DNA from: Halomicrobium zhouii
GTDB lineage: Archaea; Halobacteriota; Halobacteria; Halobacteriales; Haloarculaceae
Assembly (NCBI RefSeq): GCF_900114435.1
Contig: NZ_FOZK01000003.1
Coordinates: forward strand, 372,001-436,000
Direction of reading: 5' to 3'
Length of the DNA: 64,000 nucleotides
The translations under genes were made by a program, and so were the position numbers. The first letter of the stretch is position 1. Each line of letters starts with the position of its first letter. Under the pieces are notes generated by a model. The model had not been told where the DNA came from and did not search any database. It was given only the letters and a program-made list of their open reading frames with translations. Below are positions 1 through 8,294 of this stretch, piece by piece.

Positions 1-80
1 CTGGTGTCGCCACGAGCTACTGGAAGGCTAGATAGCGCTCGCGGACTGGCGCTCCCGGATCACGCCGCCTCCGAGGAGGA

Positions 81-644
81 CTACTGCTCCAGCGTCTCCG
101 CTCGCCACCGAACGAGCTGGTCGCGGTCGCGCGCGTCATCGGGCAGTTCGTCGAACCATCGCGCGTCGGTTATCTCACCGTCCGGGTCGTCGACGGTCAG
201 TGCGGTCGTCTCGGCGCGAGCCTGGTAGATCGGCAGGACGCCCCACGTGTCGTAGTCTCCACACCGGAACTCGACCCGGGCGAGCAGCGCCAGCCCCTCG
301 AACGCCGCGTCGACGCCGGCCTCCTCCATCAGTTCGCGACGCGCGGCCGCCCGGAACGACTCGTCGCCGTCCACTTCCCCGCCGGGGAGGACCCACATGT
401 CCACGTCGTCGTGGCGGACCAGCAGTAGTTCACCGGACTCGCGGTACGTTATCGCGTGGGCACCGTAGGGGAGGCCGTTGTCGCGGATGCGGTCCGCGAC
501 GGTCCTGAACCGCGGCCGAGAGACGCTGCGGTGACGGGTGCACTCGAGGAAGTCCTCGTGGCGGTCCGCGACGGAGTGATACGTCTGTTCTGCCGACTGG
601 CGCGCGACGTCGCCGAGGTACCAGAGGTCGTCGACCGTCGTCAT
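81..644 (-). CDS. NUDIX hydrolase
   Basis: A 187-residue protein with a complete Nudix box at residues 89-111: Gly89, Glu95, Arg103-Glu104, Glu107-Glu108 and Gly110 are all in consensus spacing. The family hydrolyses nucleoside diphosphates linked to another moiety, using divalent metal held by the box glutamates. About 60 residues precede the Nudix fold; they are charged and helical-looking, as in a group of haloarchaeal Nudix proteins. The substrate cannot be told from sequence. It is transcribed away from the RNA-processing cluster that starts at 824, so the 180 bp between them holds two divergent promoters. Confidence 0.9.
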   Translation of the reverse strand: MTTVDDLWYLGDVARQSAEQTYHSVADRHEDFLECTRHRSVSRPRFRTVADRIRDNGLPYGAHAITYRESGELLLVRHDDVDMWVLPGGEVDGDESFRAAARRELMEEAGVDAAFEGLALLARVEFRCGDYDTWGVLPIYQARAETTALTVDDPDGEITDARWFDELPDDARDRDQLVRWRAETLEQ

Positions 645-790
645 CGATGCCGTCTGGGTATCGCACCGTGTCTCGGTCTCGGAACCGATCCGTCCGGGGG
701 CGAAGATGGTGACATGCCACCCGTTTCGCGCGTCACTGTCATAAGTGTTCGACCCGGGCCAGTGGCGTCCGCCGAGCAGGTCAAATCAGA

Positions 791-799
791 CCCTTTTTG
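791..799 (+). promoter_or_regulatory. TATA-like element for the 824 operon
   Basis: A CCCTTTTTG tract is centred about 27 nt before the ATG at 824. That spacing places the transcription start at or next to the start codon, giving a leaderless message. Confidence 0.5.
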
Positions 800-823
800 C
801 CGTCCACCCCTGTACCGATCGAT

Positions 824-1009
824 ATGGCATTCGAAGAGGACGACGCTGTCATCTTGCACGACGAACACAGCGAGTACGACGGGGAGGAGGGGACGGTCAC
901 CCAGGTCGTCGAGACGATGTTCGGGGACGCGAACTACACCGTCTCCTTCGAGGACGGCCAGGAGCAGGGCATCCCGGAGGACTCCCTCGAACCCGTCGAC
1001 GAGGAGTAA
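824..1009 (+). CDS. Small acidic protein, SH3-like (DUF1918-like)
   Basis: A 61-residue acidic protein beginning MAFEEDDAVIL. The ATG at 824 is preferred over an upstream one at 797 because a TATA-like tract lies 27 nt before it. The pattern of short beta strands (GTVTQV, YTVSFEDGQEQGI) suggests a small SH3/KOW-like barrel. Function is not known to me. It is 11 bp upstream of the exosome-type gene and probably opens the RNA-processing operon. Confidence 0.7.
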   Translation: MAFEEDDAVILHDEHSEYDGEEGTVTQVVETMFGDANYTVSFEDGQEQGIPEDSLEPVDEE

Positions 1010-1020
1010 CGACGATTTCG

Positions 1021-1446
1021 ATGGCCTCGGTCCCGTTTCACTACGTCGAACTGCGCGCATTCTCCTACGCCACCGAGGACGAGAAGCGAGTCGAACAGGC
1101 GCTCCGGACGTTTCTCCCCGAGGACGTCGAACTCCAGCGGCACACGTCCGAGGGTCACTACGGCGACCGCATCGTCGTCCTCTCGGCCCGCGTGGAGCTG
1201 GCGGACGAGATTCGACACGTCCTCTCCCAGGTCGCGACCCTGGACGACGTCGACGACGTCGTCGCCGAACTCGACGACCGGGTGGACGACAACTGCTCGT
1301 TCTTCCTGACGTTCGACAAGCAGGCCGCCTTCGGTGGCGAGGTCCGGCGCGGCGACGGGATCACGCTCCGGGCGAAAGTCGAGGCGTATCCGGCCAAGCG
1401 GGAGAAGGCCGTCACCAACGCCCGTGAAGTGCTGGAAGCCCTATGA
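1021..1446 (+). CDS. RNA-binding protein, predicted exosome subunit (COG1325)
   Basis: A 141-residue protein starting MASVPFHYVELRAFSYATED. It matches the archaeal COG1325 family, small alpha/beta RNA-binding proteins predicted to belong to the exosome because they are encoded with exosome, RNase P and proteasome genes. The context here is exactly that: it overlaps the RNase P component 3 gene by 4 nt (ATGA), so the two are translationally coupled. Family assignment is by motif and context; exosome membership is inferred. Confidence 0.85.
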   Translation: MASVPFHYVELRAFSYATEDEKRVEQALRTFLPEDVELQRHTSEGHYGDRIVVLSARVELADEIRHVLSQVATLDDVDDVVAELDDRVDDNCSFFLTFDKQAAFGGEVRRGDGITLRAKVEAYPAKREKAVTNAREVLEAL

Positions 1447-2171
1447 GGTACGAGGCAGTCCACGCCCGGCCGGACGGCGATAGTACCGTCGCGCGGCTGG
1501 CGCTGACCGCGAGCGAGTACGGCTTCGACGGCATCGTCGTCCGGAACCACGGTGACGCCCTCGCGGACTACGACCCAGAGGTGGTCAGCGAGACGTACGA
1601 CGTCGACGTCGTCCCGGCCGTGGAGGTCAGAGCGGACGACCCGTCACAGGCCAGTGGCTACGTTGGGAACCACCGGCCCGACACCGTCGTCCTCGCAGTC
1701 CACGGCGGGACCGTCGCGATGAACCGGTTCGCCGTCGAACAGGCCGCCGTCGACGTCCTGGCACATCCGATGCGCGACGACGGCGATTTCAACCACGTAC
1801 TGGCGAAGGAAGCCGCGGCGAACGGCGTCCGCGTGGAGTTCTCGCTCCGCGACGTCCTCGATTGCACCGGTGGCCGACGCGTCCGCCGCCTCCAGTCCCT
1901 CCGGAAGCTCCGCGAACTCGTCGACTACTACGACGTCCCCTACGTCGTCAGCGCGGACCCGACGAGCCACCTGCAACTCCGGGCCCCGCGCGAACTCGTC
2001 GCCGTCGGCGAGGCCATCGGCTTCTCCAGCGAACAGGTCGAATCCGGCCTCGCGGAGTGGGGTCGAATCGCCTCACGCAACCGGGAACGACTCTCGGACT
2101 CCTTCGTCGAACCCGGCGTTCGTCGCGTCGACGAACGAGACCCGGGCTCTACCGGAGACGACCACGACTGA
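1443..2171 (+). CDS. rnp3: Ribonuclease P protein component 3 (Rpp30)
   Basis: A 242-residue protein of the Rpp30/PHP-like TIM-barrel family. Typical features are the early strand and helix ending in GFDGIVVRNHGD, the central DVLAHPM strand, and the VEFSLRDVL segment. With Pop5 it helps the RNase P RNA fold and cleave tRNA 5' leaders. Its start overlaps the stop of the upstream exosome-type gene (ATGA at 1443). The partner gene rnp2 lies at 3493, separated by a membrane-protein gene, a repeat array and a methyltransferase. Confidence 0.93.
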   Translation: MRYEAVHARPDGDSTVARLALTASEYGFDGIVVRNHGDALADYDPEVVSETYDVDVVPAVEVRADDPSQASGYVGNHRPDTVVLAVHGGTVAMNRFAVEQAAVDVLAHPMRDDGDFNHVLAKEAAANGVRVEFSLRDVLDCTGGRRVRRLQSLRKLRELVDYYDVPYVVSADPTSHLQLRAPRELVAVGEAIGFSSEQVESGLAEWGRIASRNRERLSDSFVEPGVRRVDERDPGSTGDDHD

Positions 2172-2239
2172 ACGGTACAGACATCGTTCCGGGCCGAACG
2201 ACCGGTGATTTTATGTTGTAGTTGGTACTCTAACAAGAC

Positions 2240-2659
2240 ATGGGGTCAGAGAACGTAAGCTTCGAAGCAGCGGTCATCGCCGCTGTCGGGGTGGTGCTCG
2301 GGGTCGCCCACCTCTTCGGCGCGATGCTCGCGCTGCTATCGCAGGGGGTGAACAGCGTGTTACTGCTGGCGAACTCGGTGCCAGTGACGACGACAACCGC
2401 TATCGCGTTGATGCTGACAGCCGGATTCCTGGGGACGGGGAGTCGACAGGGCCGGTACGTGGGGATGGTGGCCTTCGGCGCGGTCGCGGTGTTCGGCCGA
2501 CCGTCGCTCGTGGCTCCGGAGCCGTTTCCCGTCGCACACGCGGGACTCGCACTGCTCGTCGTACTGTACCTGGCGCTCCGGAACCCGATCACCGAACCGG
2601 AACGGTCGAACGTCGACGAGTCGACCAGCGCGACCAGGCTCGGATCGACGATCCGGTGA
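2240..2659 (+). CDS. Haloarchaeal membrane protein, unknown function
   Basis: A 139-residue protein with about four hydrophobic helices (roughly residues 8-37, 42-60, 72-90, 95-112) and a short polar tail. I do not recognise a family. It starts 68 nt after rnp3. Its stop codon lies inside the first unit of the minisatellite at 2653, so the last two residues and the stop are written in repeat sequence. Expansion or contraction of the array could change its C-terminus. Confidence 0.7.
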   Translation: MGSENVSFEAAVIAAVGVVLGVAHLFGAMLALLSQGVNSVLLLANSVPVTTTTAIALMLTAGFLGTGSRQGRYVGMVAFGAVAVFGRPSLVAPEPFPVAHAGLALLVVLYLALRNPITEPERSNVDESTSATRLGSTIR

Positions 2660-2760
2660 GCAGAACCGGTGATCCAGAGCCGGTGATCCAGAGCCGGTGA
2701 AGCAGAACCGGTGATCCAGAGCCGGTGAAGCAGAACCGGTGATCCAGAGCCGGTGAGACG
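2653..2760. repeat. Minisatellite, eight units of about 14 bp
   Basis: Tandem units begin CCGGTGA and alternate between CCGGTGATCCAGAG and CCGGTGAAGCAGAA. Units start at 2653 (13 bp), 2666, 2680, 2694, 2708, 2722, 2736 and 2750 (partial). The four type-B to type-A steps create a 28-bp higher-order repeat. A lone CCGGTGAAACGG near 2778 looks like a decayed further unit. The array spans the 3' end of the membrane-protein gene and the leader of the methyltransferase gene. Confidence 0.95.
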
Positions 2761-2857
2761 GAATTGACGAGACGGGACCGGTGAAACGGTCGCCATCCGA
2801 CGAGCCGGGTCTCCGCGAGTCGTATGCTTCATTGGCCTCGCCCGCGACGGGAGTGAC

Positions 2858-3496
2858 ATGAAGAAGTCCCTCGAAGAGCACGCCGACCGGTTTTCCGAGC
2901 AATCCGCCGAGTACGACGAGCAGCAGGACTCTGTGGCCTACCGAGAGTGTGCCGACCTCGTCGTCCGGTACGCGAACCCGGGACCGGAGGACGTGGTCCT
3001 CGACCTGGGGACCGGGACCGGAGCCATCGCCCTGCCGCTGGCCGAGCGATGCGAGTTCGTGCACGGCCGGGACATCAGCGAGGGGATGCTCTCCGAAGCC
3101 CGGGCGAAGGCCGCCGACCGCGCCGTCGAGAACGTCGAGTTCGCCGAGGGCCGCTTTCGCGAGCCGAACGTCGACCGCAACATCGACGTCGTCACCTCGA
3201 ACTTCGCGATGCACCACCTCGACGACGAGGAGAAGGCCGAGGCCATCGACGTCATCGCCGCCCTCGAACCCCGGCGATTCGTCCTCGGCGACGTGATGTT
3301 CTTCGGCGACCCGGACCCCGACGAGACGTTCTATAGCCCAGACGTCGACGACCCGGCGACGGTCGGCGTGCTGGCGGACGCCTTCACGGACGCCGGGTTC
3401 GCCCTCACGGCAGTCGAGAGCGTCCACGATCAGGTTGGCGTCCTGGTCGGGGAGCGGGTCCCCGACGGCGACGGCATCGAGGAGGCACCGCGGTGA
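2858..3496 (+). CDS. Class I SAM-dependent methyltransferase
   Basis: A 212-residue Rossmann-fold methyltransferase. Motif I is VLDLGTGTGAIALPLAE near residues 47-63, followed by the acidic GRDIS strand and a motif IV-like SNFAMHHLDDEEK. The start MKKSLEEHADRF is conserved in form with related archaeal proteins. It sits between the two RNase P protein genes and overlaps rnp2 by 4 nt (GTGA). That place in the archaeal RNase P/proteasome operon suggests an RNA or translation-factor substrate, but this is not shown by the sequence. Confidence 0.88.
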   Translation: MKKSLEEHADRFSEQSAEYDEQQDSVAYRECADLVVRYANPGPEDVVLDLGTGTGAIALPLAERCEFVHGRDISEGMLSEARAKAADRAVENVEFAEGRFREPNVDRNIDVVTSNFAMHHLDDEEKAEAIDVIAALEPRRFVLGDVMFFGDPDPDETFYSPDVDDPATVGVLADAFTDAGFALTAVESVHDQVGVLVGERVPDGDGIEEAPR

Positions 3497-3972
3497 AACA
3501 CCTCCCGAAACACCTCCGCCAGCGCTGGCGATACCTGGGGGTAGCCATCGAGACCTGGCCCGACGCCGCGTTCGGCCGGCGCGACTTCCAGCGGGAGCTG
3601 TGGTACGCCGCCCAGAACCTCTTCGGTGACGCCGGCAGCGCGGACCTCGACATGACGGTCCTCCGGTTCGATCTGGCCGACAGTGACGGCGCTGCAGTGG
3701 TCCGGACGCGGCGGGACGAGGAACCACGGGCGAGAGCAGCCCTTGCCTGCGTGGCAGCGGTCGACGGAGACCCGGTCGGAATCCGCGTGAGGGGGGTAAG
3801 CGGCACCGTGCGAGCCTGTGAAGAAAACTATATACATCGCCGACGGGAACCACCGGACCAGAGACACGTCGCGTTCGAGGACGCGGAGGAACCCGCCGTC
3901 GCCCGTGACGGGAAGGTCGACGTGCGGACCCCCGAGGGCTACTCGGGCGCGACCACACTCGATTTCCAGTAA
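3493..3972 (+). CDS. rnp2: Ribonuclease P protein component 2 (Pop5)
   Basis: A 159-residue protein with a GTG start at 3493 that overlaps the methyltransferase stop. The first ~115 residues have the Pop5 RRM-like fold pattern: KHLPKHLRQRWRYLGVAIE opening, a central strand DMTVLRFD, then GIRVRGVSGTVRACEENY. The polar tail after residue 120 is a common haloarchaeal extension. It pairs with Rpp30 (rnp3 at 1443) as the catalytic-enhancing dimer of archaeal RNase P. psmA begins 2 nt after the stop. Confidence 0.92.
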   Translation: MKHLPKHLRQRWRYLGVAIETWPDAAFGRRDFQRELWYAAQNLFGDAGSADLDMTVLRFDLADSDGAAVVRTRRDEEPRARAALACVAAVDGDPVGIRVRGVSGTVRACEENYIHRRREPPDQRHVAFEDAEEPAVARDGKVDVRTPEGYSGATTLDFQ

Positions 3973-3974
3973 CT

Positions 3975-4787
3975 ATGCAGGGCCAAAACCAACAGCAGGC
4001 GTACGACCGGGGGATAACGATCTTCTCGCCGGACGGGCGTCTCTATCAGGTCGAGTACGCACGCGAGGCCGTCAAGCGCGGCACCGCGAGTATCGGCATC
4101 CGGACCAGTGACGGCGTCGTCCTCGCAGTGGACAAACGGATCCGGTCGCCGCTGATGGAGCGCTCCTCCGTCGAGAAGATCCACAAGGCCGACGACCACA
4201 TCGGCATCGCCAGCGCCGGCCACGTCGCCGACGCGCGCCAGCTCATCGACTTCGCCCGCCGACAGGCGCAGGTCAACCAGCTCAGGTACGGCGAGCCGAT
4301 CGGCATCGAGACGCTGACCAAGGAGGTCACCGACTACATCCAGCAGTACACCCAGGTCGGCGGCGCCCGGCCGTTCGGCGTCGCGCTCATCATCGGCGGC
4401 ATCGCGAACGGCAAACCCCGCCTCTACGAGACGGACCCATCCGGGACCCCCTACGAGTGGAAAGCCCTCGCAGTCGGCGCCGATCGCGGCGACATCCGGG
4501 AGTACCTCGAAGCGAACTACTCCGAAGAGATGGTCCTCGACGACGGCATCGACCTCGCGCTGGAAGCGCTCGCGTCCGTCAACGACGACGAACTCGCTCC
4601 CGAGGGAATCGGCATCGCCACCATCGACGTCGAGACGGAACAGTTCCGGGAACTCAGCGACGACGACAAAGAGGCACACCTCAGCGATCTGGGCATCCTG
4701 GGATCGGCCGACGACGAGGAGACAGACGACGAATCCGCAGACGAGTCCGCCGAGACGTCCGACGACGAGCCCGACGAGGAGTCCTGA
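3975..4787 (+). CDS. psmA: 20S proteasome subunit alpha
   Basis: A 270-residue alpha-type proteasome subunit. The N-terminal alpha signature is intact (YDRGITIFSPDGRLYQVEY) and is followed by AVKRGTASIGI. Alpha subunits form the outer rings and the gate and lack the catalytic Thr. Residues from about 232 on are almost purely Asp/Glu/Ser, a haloarchaeal C-terminal tail. The gene is 2 nt after rnp2, reproducing the archaeal link between RNase P, exosome and proteasome genes. Confidence 0.97.
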   Translation: MQGQNQQQAYDRGITIFSPDGRLYQVEYAREAVKRGTASIGIRTSDGVVLAVDKRIRSPLMERSSVEKIHKADDHIGIASAGHVADARQLIDFARRQAQVNQLRYGEPIGIETLTKEVTDYIQQYTQVGGARPFGVALIIGGIANGKPRLYETDPSGTPYEWKALAVGADRGDIREYLEANYSEEMVLDDGIDLALEALASVNDDELAPEGIGIATIDVETEQFRELSDDDKEAHLSDLGILGSADDEETDDESADESAETSDDEPDEES

Positions 4788-4915
4788 CGACGGGTCGGCA
4801 CACGTATTTTCGGTGTCACGCACTCTCCAGACGTCTCGCATCGTGACCGTTCGTGTCGGCGAAGCAGTACCATCTAGCCGCTAAAGTTATTACCGTTCGA
4901 ACGAAGGAGGAAATT

Positions 4916-5137
4916 ATGGCCTGCGTACGATGTGGGGGATCGATGGCAGAGTTCGAACTGGGGGAGAACGTCTCGCGACGATGCGAGGAGTGTGGATTCG
5001 TCGACGTCCCGGTGTCCCACGTTCGCGAGGAATCGCCACGTGAATCGTGGGAAGACGCTATCGACCGGTTCAACGCGCGACAGTACGGCGTGAAAAGAGA
5101 CGTCACCACCCACCGACCGGGAACCGCGGACGACTGA
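4916..5137 (+). CDS. Small zinc-ribbon protein
   Basis: A 73-residue protein with two CxxC knuckles, MACVRCGGS at the N-terminus and RRCEECGFVD at about residues 22-31, expected to bind one zinc. The ATG at 4916 is preceded by GGAGG at 4906-4910, one of the few clear Shine-Dalgarno sequences here, and this decides the start over an upstream ATG at 4853. Such one-domain zinc proteins are common in haloarchaea and most lack an assigned role. Confidence 0.8.
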   Translation: MACVRCGGSMAEFELGENVSRRCEECGFVDVPVSHVREESPRESWEDAIDRFNARQYGVKRDVTTHRPGTADD

Positions 5138-5257
5138 TAGTGGTGGTTGTACTTCGTTACCGGTGTCTCTTCGCAACCGGCCGGTTCAGCTCCGGTTCAC
5201 TACCGATAGTGTCTGGCTCCTGAAAATAGTTCCAATCACTGTGAGAAACGACCGGTA

Positions 5258-6328
5258 TCAGTCGTCGCTCGCCGCTTCGATCTCCTCGTCGGGTTCCGAT
5301 TCGCTCTCGTCGTCCTCCGAAGCAGATCCCGCCGTGTCGCGGTCCTGATCTTCTTCCTCCGAGCGGCCAGCGACGAGGGCGCCGCGGGAGACGCTGTACA
5401 TCGGTTCCTCGGCGTGCCTGACGTCGCTGATGGAGAACGGGATGTCGGCGTCCTCGAGGTGCTGTTCGAACAGTTTCGAGAACCCGTTCGGCGAGGACGT
5501 GCCGCCCGTGACGACGACCGGCACGTCGAGGCCTTCTTCGATGTCCTCCTCGTCGACCTCCTTTCGGATCTTCTCGATCACGTAGTCCAGGAGATTCTCG
5601 TAGTAGATCGACAGCGCACCCTCGACGCCACCGACGTCGGTCGTGAAGTCGAGTTCGAAGCCGTCCTCCTTGATGGAGGTGACCTTGTCGACCTGGGTAC
5701 CAGTCGCCTGGGCCGCCTGTTCGTCGATCCAGTCCCCACCGCGGGCGACGGAGAACTTCATGACTGGAACCGCGTAGTAGGCCAGGCAGACGTTCGTCAT
5801 GCCGGCTCCGAAGCTGATCCCGAGCCCGGTGAAGTCGTTGTCGGCGAGTTCCGAGTAGATGACCGACATCCCCTCGTTGATCGGTTCCGCGTCGTACCCC
5901 ATGTCGTTCAGGAACGACTCGATCGTCTTCTGGTGGTACAGCGTGCTGAGGTCGGAATCGATCGGGTCGGCGGGCGAAGAGAAGTACAGTTTCTCGTCGG
6001 GCCGGTCGGGCGACCCGACGACCTGTTCGATGATGAGTTTCATCATCGGAATCGCCGACTTCTCGTCCGAGGAGAGGATCCCCTGGGACATCGGTCGCCG
6101 CGTCTCGCGGTTGAAGATGTTCGCGAAGTTCAGCGCGTCGTCCCCCAGGACGTACACGTCGTCGTCCTTCCGGATGTGAAGGACGTCCGACCGAGAGAGC
6201 ATCTGCTCGGCCATGTCACTGTACTCTATCTCCACGAAGGAGTTCCGTTGCTGGACGAACACGGTGTCAGTACCCTCCTGTTTCGCCGACAGGATGTTCA
6301 TCGTACCCACGTCAAGTCCTTTAGCCAT
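5258..6328 (-). CDS. Salactin/volactin-type actin homologue
   Basis: A 356-residue actin-superfamily ATPase. It begins [14 protein letters not shown] (phosphate-1-like loop), has [18 protein letters not shown] as the phosphate-2 segment near residue 170, and [17 protein letters not shown] as the adenosine motif. The last ~35 residues are an acidic low-complexity tail. It resembles salactin of Halobacterium salinarum, a dynamically unstable filament, and the Haloferax homologue volactin. An AT-rich 95-bp leader with TTTAAT/TTTAAA-type tracts lies between it and the upstream membrane-protein gene, so it has its own promoter. Confidence 0.88.
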   Translation of the reverse strand: MAKGLDVGTMNILSAKQEGTDTVFVQQRNSFVEIEYSDMAEQMLSRSDVLHIRKDDDVYVLGDDALNFANIFNRETRRPMSQGILSSDEKSAIPMMKLIIEQVVGSPDRPDEKLYFSSPADPIDSDLSTLYHQKTIESFLNDMGYDAEPINEGMSVIYSELADNDFTGLGISFGAGMTNVCLAYYAVPVMKFSVARGGDWIDEQAAQATGTQVDKVTSIKEDGFELDFTTDVGGVEGALSIYYENLLDYVIEKIRKEVDEEDIEEGLDVPVVVTGGTSSPNGFSKLFEQHLEDADIPFSISDVRHAEEPMYSVSRGALVAGRSEEEDQDRDTAGSASEDDESESEPDEEIEAASDD

Positions 6329-6423
6329 GGTTACAGAGTCGAAAATTAAACCCCGCCGTATTAAATCTATGTTTGTGCATGTTATAGAGTAATTATTCTC
6401 GAATGAACAATCTTAGTGAGTGA

Positions 6424-7308
6424 CTAACGTCCGAACGTCGCGGCGACTCGTGCGAGGACCCTCGCGAGGAACGTCTCGTCGTCGCTGGAAGACGCCTCCT
6501 CTCTGCGCCGGCGACGTAACTCGCGTAGCTGGTCGGTCTGGTCGTCGACCGTGGTCTCCGAGCGAGCGGTCGTCTGTTCGCCGCCCTTGACCGTCCGGAG
6601 GCCACTCACCTGCTCGTCGACCCCGGTGCTGTGTACCTCCGTCGTGGCCGCCTGCAGACCCGAGGTATCGAACTCACTCTCGTCGGACGTGAGCGTCAGG
6701 GCCGTCCCCTCGTGGCGTTCGACGCCGCCCCACGTGAGTTCGACGTCCGCCATGGCCTCGTCGATGTCCTGACGGATCTCGTCGTCGCTGATCTGCGCGT
6801 CGTCCTCCGTCTCTTCGGGGGCGAAATCGGCGGGCGCGGGCCTCGCCCGGTCGATGTGGTACGCCACCATCGCGGCGCCGGTCGACGCGAGGACGGCCGT
6901 CAGTCCCACGCCGTAGACGGCGAGGACGTGAATGCTGTACTGGGGACCACTCCCCTCGGCCCACATGTACGGATATGCGTAGGTGAACAGCCCGATAGCG
7001 ACGAGACAGACGACGACACCCGAAGCGCCACCGACCAGGCCCCGACGGTCGACCGGGAGCAACACGATGACCGACGAGAGCGCCGTCGGGACGGCGAGCA
7101 TCCCGAGCGCGAAGGCCACCTCGCGCGCGACGTAATCGCTCAGTTCCACCCACTGCCCGGCGGCGCCTGCGCCGAACGCCCCCAGTCCGAGTCCGACTGC
7201 CCCGAAGAACAGCGCGAACCCGAGGTAGACGTCGACGTTACTGTCTGGCTCGCCGATTATCCGTCGGTACCACTCGAACAGTCGTCCGTCCGTCTCAGTC
7301 CCCGTCAT
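6424..7308 (-). CDS. Four-helix membrane protein with disordered tail (CdpA-like, DUF7139)
   Basis: A 294-residue protein from the ATG at 7308 (a GTG at 7314 is an alternative). Four transmembrane helices occupy about residues 25-160; the remaining ~130 residues are hydrophilic, Ser/Thr/Asp-rich and end in a conserved-looking basic amphipathic segment (FLARVLARVAATFGR). This layout is like CdpA, a haloarchaeal cell-division membrane protein that tethers the FtsZ2 machinery. The assignment rests on architecture and remembered similarity and is tentative. Its position next to an actin homologue would fit a cytoskeletal role. Confidence 0.6.
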   Translation of the reverse strand: MTGTETDGRLFEWYRRIIGEPDSNVDVYLGFALFFGAVGLGLGAFGAGAAGQWVELSDYVAREVAFALGMLAVPTALSSVIVLLPVDRRGLVGGASGVVVCLVAIGLFTYAYPYMWAEGSGPQYSIHVLAVYGVGLTAVLASTGAAMVAYHIDRARPAPADFAPEETEDDAQISDDEIRQDIDEAMADVELTWGGVERHEGTALTLTSDESEFDTSGLQAATTEVHSTGVDEQVSGLRTVKGGEQTTARSETTVDDQTDQLRELRRRRREEASSSDDETFLARVLARVAATFGR

Positions 7309-7416
7309 AGCCACCCCGCTCGGTAACCCGCCTCATTACGTGAACCGTTCAGCTTAATCCGCCATTAGTTTTTCGTGGGGGACGTTACGGACTCAATAAT
7401 CGAACCCGTAGTATTT

Positions 7417-8175
7417 TCAGAAGTCGTCGGAGAACGAAATGCGAGTGACCCGACCCGGCGTCGTCCTGTATCGCCAGACGTGAGCGCCGTCCCTGGCCGG
7501 TTCGACGCGAGATATCTGCCGGAGTCCCGTCTTGATACAGCCCCACCAGGCGTCCTCGCTCCCGTACCCGGCGGGAAGCTCCTCGTACAGTTCGTCGACG
7601 AAGTCCCCCCGCTTGGCCTCGGTCTGCTCTCTGAGGAGACACAGTGCGGCGCCGACGGCCCACCGTCGTCGGTCGCAGAGTTCCTCGTCGTGCCCGGGCA
7701 CGTCGATGGACGCGACGTCGGCGACGTCGTCCCCGGGGAACCCCTCCTCACGTGTCGACCGGGGATCGTAGTCGATAGCCGTCCACCCGCGCTCACCGAG
7801 CCTGTCGCTCGTCTGTGCGACCGCGCGCCGCGCGAACGCGTCGACCCGTTCGCGCTCCACGTCGGCGAGGCTCTCGACGACGTTCGTGAGTTCCTCGTCT
7901 TCGATCCGAGCGACGGCGTCCTCCGCGCCGTCGATCGAGAGGTCGACGTCGTCCGTGGTCGAGTCGTCGGAGCGGACGTCCCCCGAGCGCTCGCGACGAA
8001 CTTCGCTGGCAAATGCAGCGAGGCGACTGTGGCGCATCCCGTCCCCCTCCAGCGAGAACCGCTGTTCGACGACCCAGGCCAGGTACGACTCGACCGTCTC
8101 GAACTCGAGGAGGTCCGCCTCGATCGCGAGCGACCGCGCGGTCTCGTCGTCTATCGAAACCTCGAAACTCCGCAT
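7417..8175 (-). CDS. Hypothetical haloarchaeal protein
   Basis: A 252-residue protein starting MRSFEVSIDDETARSLAIEA; longer in-frame starts would run into the SBDS promoter. The N-terminal ~45 residues could be a small DNA-binding or dimerisation unit. A central acidic stretch is followed by a C-terminal ~80-residue block with two helices (VGAALCLLREQTEAKRGDF, WWGCIKTGLRQI) and a final beta strand, compatible with a winged helix. No family is recognised. It is divergent from SBDS. Confidence 0.65.
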   Translation of the reverse strand: MRSFEVSIDDETARSLAIEADLLEFETVESYLAWVVEQRFSLEGDGMRHSRLAAFASEVRRERSGDVRSDDSTTDDVDLSIDGAEDAVARIEDEELTNVVESLADVERERVDAFARRAVAQTSDRLGERGWTAIDYDPRSTREEGFPGDDVADVASIDVPGHDEELCDRRRWAVGAALCLLREQTEAKRGDFVDELYEELPAGYGSEDAWWGCIKTGLRQISRVEPARDGAHVWRYRTTPGRVTRISFSDDF

Positions 8176-8264
8176 TCGGCGCGGTGATTCCGCCCACACC
8201 GCTATAAATCCATACCCATCACCGTCGCGAGAGAAGGCGGGGTCGGACGGCTCGCTGAGAAAGG

Positions 8265-8272
8265 CCTTTAAG
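8265..8272 (+). promoter_or_regulatory. TATA-like element of the SBDS gene
   Basis: CCTTTAAG is centred 27 nt upstream of the ATG at 8295, which predicts a leaderless transcript. Confidence 0.55.
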
Positions 8273-8294
8273 CCATCCACGGATACCGACAGGT

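Noticed and set aside
1-80. Left edge of the window
   Set aside because: No gene, RNA or repeat is recognisable in these 80 bases downstream of the NUDIX gene.
2360-3958. 532-codon minus-strand frame across the minisatellite and rnp2
   Set aside because: It is antisense to three recognised genes. The repetitive section is just the minisatellite translated.
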